Assembly: GCF_028453695.1 (NCBI RefSeq)
Contig: NC_135774.1
Location: 10,974,001 to 11,038,000 of the forward strand
Origin: Augochlora pura
Taxonomy: Eukaryota; Arthropoda; Insecta; Hymenoptera; Halictidae
Direction of reading: 5' to 3'
Length of the DNA: 64,000 nucleotides
Shown: positions 32,341-42,842 of the stretch, one piece after another
Numbering within the stretch: the stretch's first letter is position 1
How the letters are laid out: every line of letters begins with the position of its first letter
The notes under the pieces: generated by a model
The model's database searches: none
The model's input: only the letters and a program-made list of their open reading frames with translations
Told to the model about the DNA's origin: nothing
Program-made: the position numbers and the translations under genes

Positions 32341-34879
32341 TAGATTGTTTAGGATAAACGAGACATTCTTCAGCATATCATTTTCTCGCCAGAAACAAAA
32401 ACGGCGCATCACGAATATACAATTATAGCGAGCGACTGAAATTTTTAATTTTCATTGCAAACAGATATATTTGAAATTTATTATGATACAGTACACTCTA
32501 TAGAGAAGGTATAGAAATTTTTAAAAATTGAATGATATAAATTTATACTGTCGAAAAGTTACGATCTATAAATTGTGGTAGTAAGATAACAGAGTAAAAA
32601 AATAATTTAATGTTCCTATTTCTAGAGTTGTTCATTTCTGTCGTTGTAAAACAGAAAATTAGTGACCCGTCATTCCGACGGAATCCGTAAAACCGGGATC
32701 ACTCGTGACGCATCTTCCACCAGGATTCGACTTTGGAATTTGAGTTTTTGTTGGCGTCGCATCGATCGGAGACAGAGATGAGGGAAGAGGGAGTAGTCGA
32801 ACTGAGAGAGAGAACAGGAAACAATTCGTCGTAGCCGAAGTATCTACGAATGCGGAGGCGGAACGTAGCGGAACCGGCGAGATGTAACGAGAGGGTAGTT
32901 GTTGCGCCCGTTCGGTCGCGGGTATGACGATGTATCGCCGTCGAAACGGACGTAACCGGCCTATGACCGATCGCAGATGGCCGATGCCCACGGCCCATAA
33001 AACTTATTATCCACCTTTTACGGCTACACGGCGGTAAATTTAAATTGGTTTTAAAAAAATTCGAGCCGGCGAATGGCCTCGCAAAAAGGACCGTGGTGCG
33101 GGCTTTCCGAAATTGACGACGGAGAGCGGACGGCGGATGTTAGCGCGAGCGAGCGACCGGGTTCCGGGGGCCGGCGAGCGAATAAGCGCATCTACCCCGC
33201 GTCACCAACGAAGATTAATATTACCGCGATCAATTCGGCCAGCGAACATTATCTTGCCCCGTGGCGACCGATACCCTGTGTTCCGCGGAATTAATAAATA
33301 TTGTTGGGCTTTTAGCCGGCCGGCGCTCGTGTTTTCCTTCCCGTGATGGATTGGAAGTGACCGGGAATGGAAATTAAGTTATCGCCGATAGGGGCCGCTG
33401 TACAGATCTCATTTTCTCTGTCGCCGGCAATTTAGATTGAGCGGAATGCATCTTTTTCTTCGGCACGACGGTTTTCTATGGGTCAGCATGAATTTGTGGT
33501 GCCCGAGGAATTTTTTGAAACTCGTAATTTGATAATTGACAAGATCAATAAAAATAGAGAAATGTTCCTTTTAATGAGAAGCACTGTTTTAATACGTTGA
33601 GAGCCACGTCGCCAAGATAGGGGTGACATTAATTTCTGGCCAATTTTGAAATTCATTTTTAATGCAATAGATTTGAACAAATTGAATTTGACTAGAATGT
33701 TTCCAATGCCAAAGAGTTCTAATGCCATTCTCAATGGTAAATATTAACTTTATAGTTTCACTGTATTTAATTAAATTGTTTTAACTATGTGGTGATTTTA
33801 GTGATCGATTGTCTAAAGTCTATTACTGTAAAGTTTATTATTGTCTAGTATTATTGAAAGAAATTAATATTTTAAACATCAAAAGTCAAATAGCTGAGTC
33901 TTCTGCATATAAACTTTCTAAAACAGTTTATGTTATTCAATGATTTATAAATATAGGGTAATTGTTATCATTCCTTTATTCGAATTATCTCTTTCGTTAA
34001 TAAAATTTTTCTTTATCGCATTAGAAGAGGAAACTAAGTGGAAATAATAGTTACTATTCTCGTGCAGCATCAACAAAACCTGCATTATCAAGATACCGGC
34101 CCGAATCTAACAAAAATAGGAATGTTTAAATCTTTCAGCATCCAAATCGAGTAATTGTCAGCATGTAAAAATCAACGCGCATTCGAAAGACGGAAGACGC
34201 ACGTTCTAATCTAATTTTACCTGATTCGTAATTTAGAAATGAAGACTGTCAAACACGTTTTACGAAAGTAGAGTGGAATTTTCGTTGCGGTAAATGTACT
34301 GGATTAATTCGTTTAAAATTTAATCGTTTTGGTAGACGTGGACAAGCTATGTCACTTAAAATTTATATCTGAATTTAGAAATCCTAAGGATTAAAGAATT
34401 AGTAGTACATTGGCCAGTAACTTATAAGTAAATGAAGGAAATATTTTTGTTTTGTCTAAATAACAATAAAAAGGTACCAAAATGTTAAAGGAATTATTTC
34501 AGTAACTTATTAATACAGATATTCTTGAAAATGTAATAAAGAAAGTAAAATTTTATATTATTACTCTTCATTTAATTTTAATAAGTTGTGGTAGCAGAAA
34601 TATCTATGGAATATATACTACATCGACATATCATTTATTTTTACCACTTCTGAAGCTGTCCATTTCTTTAAAATATGTTCATTTTTTGCTCACAAAAGTA
34701 ACTTTGTATTATTAGGACTATTAACAATGATAGAACTGTGAAGATACTGGATAGATTTTAATTATTTATCCTCACAAACTTAAACGTGTCATCACAATGT
34801 TAGTATAAGTTCAAATTAGATTAATTTCATCGTGATGTATCATTGAATTTAATTTAACCTTACAAACAACACCAAACTT
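32341..34879. other. No gene seen
   Basis: AT-rich except for a CpG-rich block at 32660-33440, where several frames of 73-110 codons overlap on both strands without recognisable family. A possible decayed TTAA element lies at 33589-33752. The 33740-34880 part is AT-rich with dense stops. Confidence 0.4.
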
Positions 34880-35400
34880 TCTTTACTGGTGCAACTCCTA
34901 AAACCCATGAAGTTATAAAAACATTTTCTTCACAATTCATTAAATCTAAAGGAAATTATTCGTCAGACAAAAGTCAAACAAGTTAACACAGGAATTTAAC
35001 CCCAAAACAACCACTTATTTCTTTTTGATATTAAAAGTGCTATAATATAAAAAGTTTCTCAAGTAATATAAACTTTTAACTAACCCTAAAACTCCTAAAT
35101 CAATACAGAAAAATTAAAGGAACAACCAATCGAATTTAACTGAAAAATACAATCCCTAATCATGGTTAACTATACAACTGATATAATTCTTAAAATTCCA
35201 GAAGTTTTAAACACTTCCTCTCCATAATTTATTAACTATAAAGCAATTTAACCATGTCGCAAAACTTATATAACAATCCAGTCAAATTTAACTCCAAAAC
35301 AACCCCCAACTTTTCACATATCAAAACCAACGTCATGCCTAAAGTATCCAAAGCAACATATACTTCTCCTCCATAATTCACTACCGCCGAATCGCCTACA
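34880..35400. repeat. Degenerate ~145-150-bp tandem array, about three copies
   Basis: AGGAATTTAACCCCAAAACA near 34991, TCGAATTTAACTGAAAAATA near 35132 and TCAAATTTAACTCCAAAACA near 35283 recur. So do CTTCACAATTCATTAAA, CTCCATAATTTATTAAC and CTCCATAATTCACTACC, near 34928, 35220 and 35371. The spacing is about 145-150 bp. Units are heavily diverged. Confidence 0.65.
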
Positions 35401-36990
35401 CAAAAATTAAAGCGATCGAGCCAATCCTCCAGATTACTACTTCCAGCAACAACAGAGCAACCATTTTGCTTTCCAGTGAACGGTACAGACCGAATCAGGG
35501 CTCCGTACAGCACTATCAAAGATTCAAATCATATCCAAAATCGAACTGCACTTTCGAAATCACACAGCGAAGGCAATCCGCTCGATTCTACCATGGCGCG
35601 CACAGTTCCGACCGGGAATGATCCCGTTAAGTAAAATTAATTAAACGAATTGTCGGCAATCGATGGAATCGGGTTTTTTTTTCTCGATGGAAAAGATCGC
35701 GGTAGCCCGGGTCTTATTATTGGTCGCTTCGGAAGTTTCGCGATGCTGTCCCCGGGCGGGAGGGCTGCGTTCGAAAAAGAGGGACGCCCGGTCCAATCTG
35801 TATGCTTCTCTATCGATGCTTTGTACGCGGCCGTGTGGAGGTGGACATACAGATACACGGCACCATCGGGGCAGGGGTCTACGAATCGATAAAAACGCAT
35901 CCCAGGCAGGCGCCAGCCAGAAGAGGACCGCGCGGATGAAAAAATGCGAGCGGGGTTAATGCGCTGATCATGTCATATCGAGGTGCTCGCTAAACAAATA
36001 CCCTCCCCCTGGCCGTCGACCGGGGACAACGACGAATGTACGAATGTGTCGACACTCGCCAATCCTTCTCGGATCGCTTTTCCAATCCCCCTTCCCCCCC
36101 TCCCCCTTGCCCCTCCTATGGCTGACCAGGGTTACGTAAATCAACGATCTCCCGGTGATTTCCTTTGTCGTGTCTTCCTGCCATTTTTAACAGAATCCCC
36201 CTCCCGGCGACCGACGCGCTCGCTCGCGCGGCGAAATTTTTACTGCCTGCGCTTTCGCGAACGGCGGGATCCCGTTCACGTTTAAACGATGACGTTTCGA
36301 TGATTCGATTCACTGGAATGTTTTAAAGCGAAGGGACCGGACAGGCTGGTGTTCCTCGCGCGCCAGGATTTCGGAGACGGCTCGCGCACGAGGATTTCAA
36401 TTTTGATGCGGTGTTTACGGTGCGATTTTTAGTAATTGTTTAAGGATTTTGGGGTTTTCCGAGGTACGGTCGGCTTTGTTTGATGTATCGTTAACGTGCT
36501 TGCTGCAGGTTGTCACGTGTGCGTAGGGTTTGTGGTTTGGAATTTAAAGAGAATCAGATTTCACGGCTGGCGGTGGTCGAGACTGTTTATGCGAATTTGG
36601 AGGAAGTGTGGCAATCGAGCATTGTAATTATGGAGATTGTTGTTATTTTGAGCGAAGTTGAATGTTTTATCGGGTTTAAATCGATTTCATTACACTCAAA
36701 TTTTCGTGCACTATTCTGTTTATAACTTCAGTGATTTATTAAAGACAGACACATTTAATAACCTGAACATTCTCTTGAAGTCAACATTGTCAGACTATAA
36801 TTCTATGGTTTTATGATGTTATAGTTCAGACAATTTTGAGCGATGTTTCAGTATTGTCATAGCTTTTATACCTACCCAGTAGTTTCGTTTGTTAATTTAC
36901 AAAAATTACGCGACCCTATTTGCTAAAATCTGCGGCGATTTTTACAATATCTATATCACGGACTTCATACATCTGCGATACGTAATAATA
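35401..36990. other. No gene seen, GC-rich 35570-36420
   Basis: CpG-rich, high-complexity DNA with a C-rich run at about 36090-36110. Frames of 80-100 codons occur on both strands over the same span. The AT content then rises. No exon is recognised. It may be conserved non-coding DNA. Confidence 0.4.
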
Positions 36991-37022
36991 CAATATGCAA
37001 CCAATATGTAACCAATATGCAG
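36991..37022 (+). repeat. 11-bp tandem repeat, three copies
   Basis: CAATATGCAAC, CAATATGTAAC and CAATATGCAG in direct succession. Confidence 0.85.
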
Positions 37023-37539
37023 ATAAAATCCGCAGCCTCATTGAGAAGTTTCATTAAAAAATATCATTCTGCATGAAGCGTAGGAAAATCCTCGATTCAA
37101 CAGTAGAAGCACGTACAAAATAATTTATTTAACAATTCCCCACTGGATTATATTAATGATTTACGTGCATATAAAAATGCAATCTTCCTCTTGTAAATGA
37201 AAGAAATTAATAAGATGAAGCTACCACCACTTTGTTATAAATAGAGAAACTTTTTCGAAAGCCATAGAAAACTTTCTCGATAGCCAAATAAAACTTTTTA
37301 AGAAACGATACATTTATACGGCAAAACATTTTCAAGAAATGTTTCAAATGAATTATAGAAGCTAAATTATAGTTGCTGTGGCATCTTTTCATGCAGAGAT
37401 AACTTGACAAAGAAAACTGAGCACGATTTAGAGTATAAAATTTTCAAGAACTTGAATGTTTGAACAAGAAACAGTAAACAATTAATTTTCAACAGGTTCC
37501 ATGACCGACAATTCAACGATTTGAAGGATTAAAAATATT
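37023..37539. other. AT-rich DNA, no gene seen
   Basis: Dense stops in all frames. One minus-strand 67-codon frame without recognisable family. Confidence 0.45.
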
Positions 37540-37760
37540 TTACCTACTATACAAATGAAATTGCAATTTCCGTATAGCAATATAATTTCTCAAAGAAAAT
37601 TTGAGACACAGTAGATTTATATACAACGAACATTTTAAAATAGTGAACAACTGATTAAAAGAACAATATACTGTCAAACTGTAATATATCTTACGTCTAG
37701 TATATCAATTTTCAATTGTAAAATAATTTCTTTAACAAGAGTAAAGACACAGAATAATCG
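37540..37760. repeat. Weak ~140-bp duplication
   Basis: TTACCTACTATACAAATGAA...ATAATTTCTCAAAGA...GACACAG near 37540-37614 resembles TTACGTCTAGTATATCAATT...ATAATTTCTTTAACA...GACACAG near 37690-37754. Similarity is partial, so this is tentative. Confidence 0.45.
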
Positions 37761-37906
37761 AGCAACGTAAAACTTTCTATAACACGAGAATTGTTTTCTA
37801 AAAATAATAAATTGCAAATTCTAGCATATTTGAGAGTTAACAAACTCCACAAGTCAACGATTACTAGAAATTTTATCAAATATACAATGTCAGTATTAAC
37901 TCTCCT

Positions 37907-37922
37907 TCAACCCTTTGCAGTC
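37907..37922 (+). mobile_element. Solo decayed TTAA-element terminus
   Basis: TCAACCCTTTGCAGTCG resembles the family A/B terminus TTAACCCTTTGCACTCG. It lies about 10 bp before the start of copy B3. No partner end is visible. Confidence 0.5.
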
Positions 37923-37931
37923 GAAAGTATT

Positions 37932-38175
37932 TTAACCCTTTGCACTGGAAGCCATTTGAACTGGAAATCTAAAATACGTTCTCTGGCATCTAGTATCTCC
38001 ATGTTATATAACAAAATTCATTCTATGTATATAATATTGAGTCTCATGACTAACAGTTAAACTTTTGACAATTTTTTAAATCTAAGCTTTGGCAATATCT
38101 ATAAAAATAATATTGGAATGTATCGCAACAATTTTAATGGGGCCGCAGAGTCGCCACTCGAGTGCAAAGGGTTAA
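37932..38175 (+). mobile_element. Family B TTAA MITE (copy B3)
   Basis: TTAA lies at 37932-37935 and 38172-38175, 244 bp in total. The 15-nt inverted repeat TTAACCCTTTGCACT is intact at both ends. The interior parallels B1 at AAATCTAAAATA, ACAAAATTCATTCTA, GACAATTTTTTAAATCTAAG, GCAACAATTTTAATGG and GTCGCCACTCGAGTGC. B1 and B3 are in the same orientation. Confidence 0.9.
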
Positions 38176-38499
38176 CTCTAAATCGAAAACAGTTTTCCTC
38201 GCCTATTCCTCGTTATATTTCCCATGCAACAGAAACACTTTTACCAGTTTTATCAACAATGAAATCATATTTGTAAGTGTCAAAATTCGTGGCAATGCCT
38301 CAGAACTGGCCTCCTCGAGCGGAAACAGTAAATCAGCGAGAGAAAAATCCGTCGAACCCGGAAGGAACAATACGCAACAAAGTTTTCCACCCCCGCGAGT
38401 CTCATTAGCCGTCGATTACGAGACCCGTTGCCGTCGAGAGGCGTCGATCCGTATCCAGCCAAGGACCACCGAAGTTCCTTAGCACCCCTCGCCTCGATC
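38176..38499. other. No gene seen
   Basis: Transition from AT-rich DNA to the CpG island. Short frames only. Confidence 0.4.
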
Positions 38500-39490
38500 G
38501 GCGGCCGACCCTAAATCCGGTTGCGTATCTGAGGGGTGGTGTCCGTGAGGGGGAGGGGGTGTCAATCGTTCCGCGGGTCCGGCTCGCCACTTGATCGCGC
38601 GTTAAGGTTCGCGAAGGTTCCTCCGATGTAATAATATTTCCATCCAATTCGACCTGAGGCCCACCCCCGGCATCCATCGGCGGCACCCCCTCGATATATG
38701 CACCCCCCGTCGGTGGCGGAGCTCGCACTCGACCGCGCGCCCTCTCACCGTCGTCTCGCGTGCATCCCCACCCCCAAAGCCGCCGGGGGGTGGCACGTCG
38801 CTCACTACGTCATCTGTCCCCTCGACCAATCGACGGGCGGCGCGCATTTTTTCCCCGCGTCGAAAAAACGAGCGGAAAAAAAAGCCGTGGAAGCAAAGGC
38901 AACAGGGGGGAGCGAGATCGCGACGGGGTCGTGGGTGAACGAACGAGAGAGACCGGCACGGAGGGTAAGCGGGCGGGCGAGCACGACGAAGCGAAACCGG
39001 CGAAAGAGCGAAAGAGGATACCGATACACGATGGGAACACCGAGGGGCCGGGGCGGGGACGGCGCGGCGGCAGAGAAAACGGGGGTGTGGGGTGGGGGTG
39101 GCGCGGGGGCGCACGGCGGAGAGAGAAAAAGAGCGCGCGGTTCGGCATTACCCCCGGAGCCCCGTTGCGGACCAATCGCCATACGTAAAGAGGCATTTTT
39201 TATGGGTGCCGCTCGGTCGGCCGGTTTGTGTGATAAAAATTGACCTAAGTCCTCTTCTTTTTTTTTCCACCGCCCCTCCCGTCCCGGCGCGAGCGAGAGC
39301 GGCGCGCAGGGGCGGCCGGCGGCCGGACGAGGACGGGACGAGGAAAGCGAAATAGACGCACGCGGGCAGCGTGTTGCGGAGGAAGAAGAGAAAAAGCGGA
39401 GCGCTCGCGTTGCGCACCGGCTATAACTGCCTAACATTAAAAAAGATGGGCTGTGTACGGGGTTGGCGGTGGCCGGTCGGCCGAACCATT

Positions 39491-39520
39491 CGACCGACCG
39501 ACCGACCGACCGACGGACGG
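39491..39520 (+). repeat. (CGAC)n microsatellite
   Basis: Six uninterrupted CGAC units followed by GGACGG. Confidence 0.9.
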
Positions 39521-39647
39521 CCGCGAGAGACTAGGATGGGGGTTGGAGGACGAAGCGGAGGAGGTTCGCTGCCTGCTATACCCCCCCGCGAGAGGTGGAC
39601 GACTACACAGTCAAGAGGGTGGAGGAGAAGGTGGCGGCAGAGGGAGC

Positions 39648-39651
<4 letters not shown>

Positions 39652-39679
<28 letters not shown>
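39652..39679 (+). repeat. (GA)n microsatellite in CpG island
   Basis: About 14 pure GA units, continuing as an imperfect purine tract to about 39727. Confidence 0.9.
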
Positions 39680-40063
39680 ACCAGAAAGAGACGGAGCGAG
39701 AGAAAGACGGAGAGGGTAAGAGAGAGGCCCGGTCGGTTGCGAACGACGAGCACGGTGAGATACAACTGCGTTCCGCGTATGTGTCGTTGCGGGGGCGGCG
39801 AGGAACGCGCGGAAGATGGGTTGGGACGCGAGGATCAGGGGTTTGGGTCGCCTCTCGCGCGCGTCAGGATGGAGGGGGCGCAAAATAATGCGCATAAAAT
39901 GTAGCGTATTTATCATGGAGATAAAATGATGTGCTCGACTTTCAGGCGACCGACGCTGTTGGCATGCAGGTACAGTCTGCGCGGAAAGTCGAAACTCGAA
40001 GAGGGACCTCGGTGGGGGTGAGAGTTGTTGCTTCGTCGCGCCGTGGCGAAAGGGGTGGCTTTC

Positions 40064-40160
40064 TCTCCCCTCTTTCTCTCTTTCCCTCGCTACCTCTTTC
40101 TCTCCGCATCTATCTTCCTCAATCTACCTTCCTCCATCTCTCTCTCTTACTCTCTCCCCG
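40064..40160 (+). repeat. TC-rich pyrimidine tract
   Basis: Imperfect TCTC/TTCC sequence with interruptions at the downstream edge of the CpG island. Confidence 0.75.
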
Positions 40161-40650
40161 GGTCTCTTACGAGAGGGCGGACTTGGACGACAACCACGGC
40201 AACCCCCTACTCTCTTCTCCGACACGTGTGAAAGTGTCTCGATAACTTCGGCTATTAGGACCGTGCGCGGCGGTGGGAGTAATTGAAATCGTTTACTCGA
40301 GTATGGAACGTGTCTTCCCACCGCCGCCGGATTCCGTTTCTGGCCGGCCAGCAACGGCACAAAGGGAAATGTAAATATCGGCCGAGGGAAATCGTGTTAT
40401 TAAATACTGCTTTCATAAAACGTGTCTTCTGTTTGCGCCGCGCGTTTACCGACCCCGTGTTCGCACCACCGCGTACCCTCAAGGAAATCTAAGGGCCGGT
40501 TTTTGGAATCGGCGAGTGACGCGCTGAGATTTTTTCAGTGCGGTGTACGAGTGAGATCTTTTGGCGGAAACAATACGCTTTTTAAGTTAGGTGATTGTTG
40601 AAATGGGACTGGTGATATTTGTAGGATTGTTGGTGTGTTTCTTCGATAGG

Positions 40651-40802
40651 ATTTTTAACATAGTAGATGAAAAGTGAACGTCAGACAAATTTTAAGGTAT
40701 TGTCGCTGTTGAGGTTATGTCAAGGAATTTTAACATAGTAGATGAAAAGTGGAACGTCAGACAAATTTTAAGATATTGTCGCTGTTGAGGTTATGTCAAG
40801 AT
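40651..40802 (+). repeat. Near-perfect 75/76-bp tandem duplication
   Basis: TTTAACATAGTAGATGAAAA begins near 40654 and again near 40729. Both copies continue through GTCAGACAAATTTTAAG, ATTGTCGCTGTTGAGG and TTATGTCAAG. I see only a handful of differences, including one extra G in copy 2 (GTGGAACG against GTGAACG) and one G/A change. This is the youngest-looking duplication in the window. Confidence 0.95.
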
Positions 40803-42775
40803 TTTGTGTCATTATTGAAGGAAGATGTAACATTGTATTTAATTTTTATGCTACTGAACTCATCGTCAAAAATACAAGTGTTGTATAAAGTAGTAAGCTC
40901 AATGTCAAATATATAAAAAACATTTTAAGTAAATAAAAGAATCATGTTAAAATAAAATATTGTTAATTGAAAGAAATGTATATATTTTTATATACAGTTA
41001 TATATATTTGTGCACTCAACATATTTCTACGTTACTGGTAAGTATTCTGCAAAATAGAAATTGTGCCAGTTAATTGTAAGAAATAAGAGTTGGATAAAAA
41101 TGTATAGTATAATAAATCGATACTGATGTAACAGTATTCATTACTGCGTATAATATGAACCGATTTCTTTTAACTATCAGTGCAATTGTTAAACTTAGAA
41201 AAGAATTGTTCACAAGAAATGTTAGATTGCAGAAGAAGTATATTACTAAATTTTAGACTACTTTGCAACTAATAACCAACTACAAAAACATGAAAAAATA
41301 TTGTACCGTTTAACCTACAACTTTCTCTGCAACTTTCCACAGTAATACAACATACCACTAAAAACTGAAGACAACGTACAATCATGCAAGATGAAATATT
41401 CCAAGACTTAAGCGTCTAATTCGAGTATACAGCATTCTAGTTCCAAACTATTTCGCCTAATTAATAAACGCGCAACGCAGAACGCAATTATACAGCAAGG
41501 GTCAAATCATGCCATGGCCTCATTAAAACCGACTATCGGATCACGTATAGCCATCGGCGAGCCTTCAACGGGAAAAAGAGGATCAAGTCTTTAAGTGAGA
41601 GTGAACTCTCTCGTTCGATGTGCAAACATTTGCGAATCGCGCGCGAGTGCAAGGATCCCCCCCGGTGGAAAGCTTGTCGAATTTCGTGCTCGATCGAGTC
41701 CGGCGTCCGCGCGAAACGCCGCGAATTTTTCCAGCAAATAATGGCCCCCGAATAATTTGCCGGCGAAATGATTAATCATAATGCGGCCGTGGAAAGAAAT
41801 TTTTGAAATAATGACTCCATCGATCCCCCCCGGTGTCCGGGATCCCGCCGATAAAATCCATTCGTGATAAAGTGCATTATAAACTCCGGAACACGAGCGA
41901 TAATATCCCATTCATCCCATATAAAATTCATTTCTGTTACCACTCTGTGTCCGGTTTGATTGTCGGACGGTAGCGAGAGAAAAAGAAACTATACACATAT
42001 AAATCCCCGTCGTTTCCTAACGGTGTTGCCGAGGGGCGCGGCGAAAGGATAATCAAATGAAATTCGCTGGTAGGCTACCATAATATTCGTTCCCTTTTAA
42101 AACGCGGGTAATTACGCGGGCCGATCGCGAGCCTGACGGACGCCCCTCAATGAGCGGGCGTCAGCCACGAACATCGAATCATCGCCGGTCGATTCGTTCC
42201 AGCGAAGACTCCGCTTCTCGAACCCCTTGAGCGCGTTCTTTTTGCAGCAGAAGAGTCGGCGGAAGGATCGAGCCGATCGAATTTCTTCCCACTGACACAG
42301 CTGCAGACGCCGCCGGACCCCCTAAGTGCCAATAACATTTTGAAATTACGTCCAAAGGAAATTGGCATGAATGTCATCGAATCTTTCAATCTCGTCGCCC
42401 ATCTCACGCCCTTGCCCTACCATATCCGGTGCATTAGAGCTTGGTTCTTGACGTGGTTTTTAGTTTTCTCCTCTTGTCTCCGATCACTCTTGAACGGGGA
42501 AACCTAGCGTAAATTATTTGCGCATCCATATTGTTAACAGATATTTGATTTATCCAACTTCTTTGGTTTTAAACAAGTTGCTGCTTCTCTTCGCGATTAT
42601 AGTGTATATGTACAGTACACTAAGAATAGAATATTTATATGGCTATATATAGCCATAGCAAAAAATATATTATATTGAGAAAAATGAAATCCAGCTAAAT
42701 GAAGAAAATCCAGCTAAAGAGGTTAAAAAATTATGCCTAGTTAATAAATAATAAGAATAGTGCCTAGGAAGTGAA
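40803..42775. other. No gene seen
   Basis: AT-rich to 41480. GC-richer, high-complexity DNA at 41490-42430 has mirrored short frames and two C-runs (41658, 41827). Then AT-rich. No exon or RNA gene is recognised. Confidence 0.4.
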
Positions 42776-42842
42776 GGAATTATTAAAATTGAAAAATTTC
42801 TATTTGCAATAACTGTGAAGAAAATCGAACGTCAAGGCATTG
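42776..42842 (+). mobile_element. Decayed family C right-end fragment
   Basis: GAAAAATTTCTATTTGCAAT and AACTGTGAAGAAAATCGAAC followed by GTCAAGGCATTGA align with the right end of copy C1 (GAAAAATTCCTAATCGCGGT, GACTGTGAAGGAAATGGTAC, GTCAAGGGGTTAA). The TTAA is mutated to TTGA. The left part is not traceable. Confidence 0.65.

Larger units (their letters stand above)
38500..40250. promoter_or_regulatory. CpG island, candidate promoter / first-exon region
   Basis: This is the strongest CpG- and GC-rich block in the window, about 1.7 kb. Frames up to 210 codons exist on both strands and in several phases at once, which is expected where stop codons are scarce, so none is called as a gene. The + strand is purine-rich from about 38870 to 39180, with GAGAG elements. 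Donor-like sequences GGAGGGTAAGC (about 38956) and GAGAGGGTAAGA (about 39710) could end non-coding first exons. No TATA box or downstream exon is identified. The promoter role is an inference from composition. Confidence 0.4.

Noticed and set aside
33589..33752. Possible additional TTAA MITE (GTTGAGAGCCA near the left end, ATTGAGAATGGCA on the minus strand at the right)
   Set aside because: The terminal match is short and gapped, and no second copy was found in the window.
38602..39437. Several 128-210-codon frames on both strands in the CpG island
   Set aside because: Simultaneous long frames in many phases are expected where AT-rich stop codons are rare. The peptides are Arg/Pro/Gly-rich and low in complexity.
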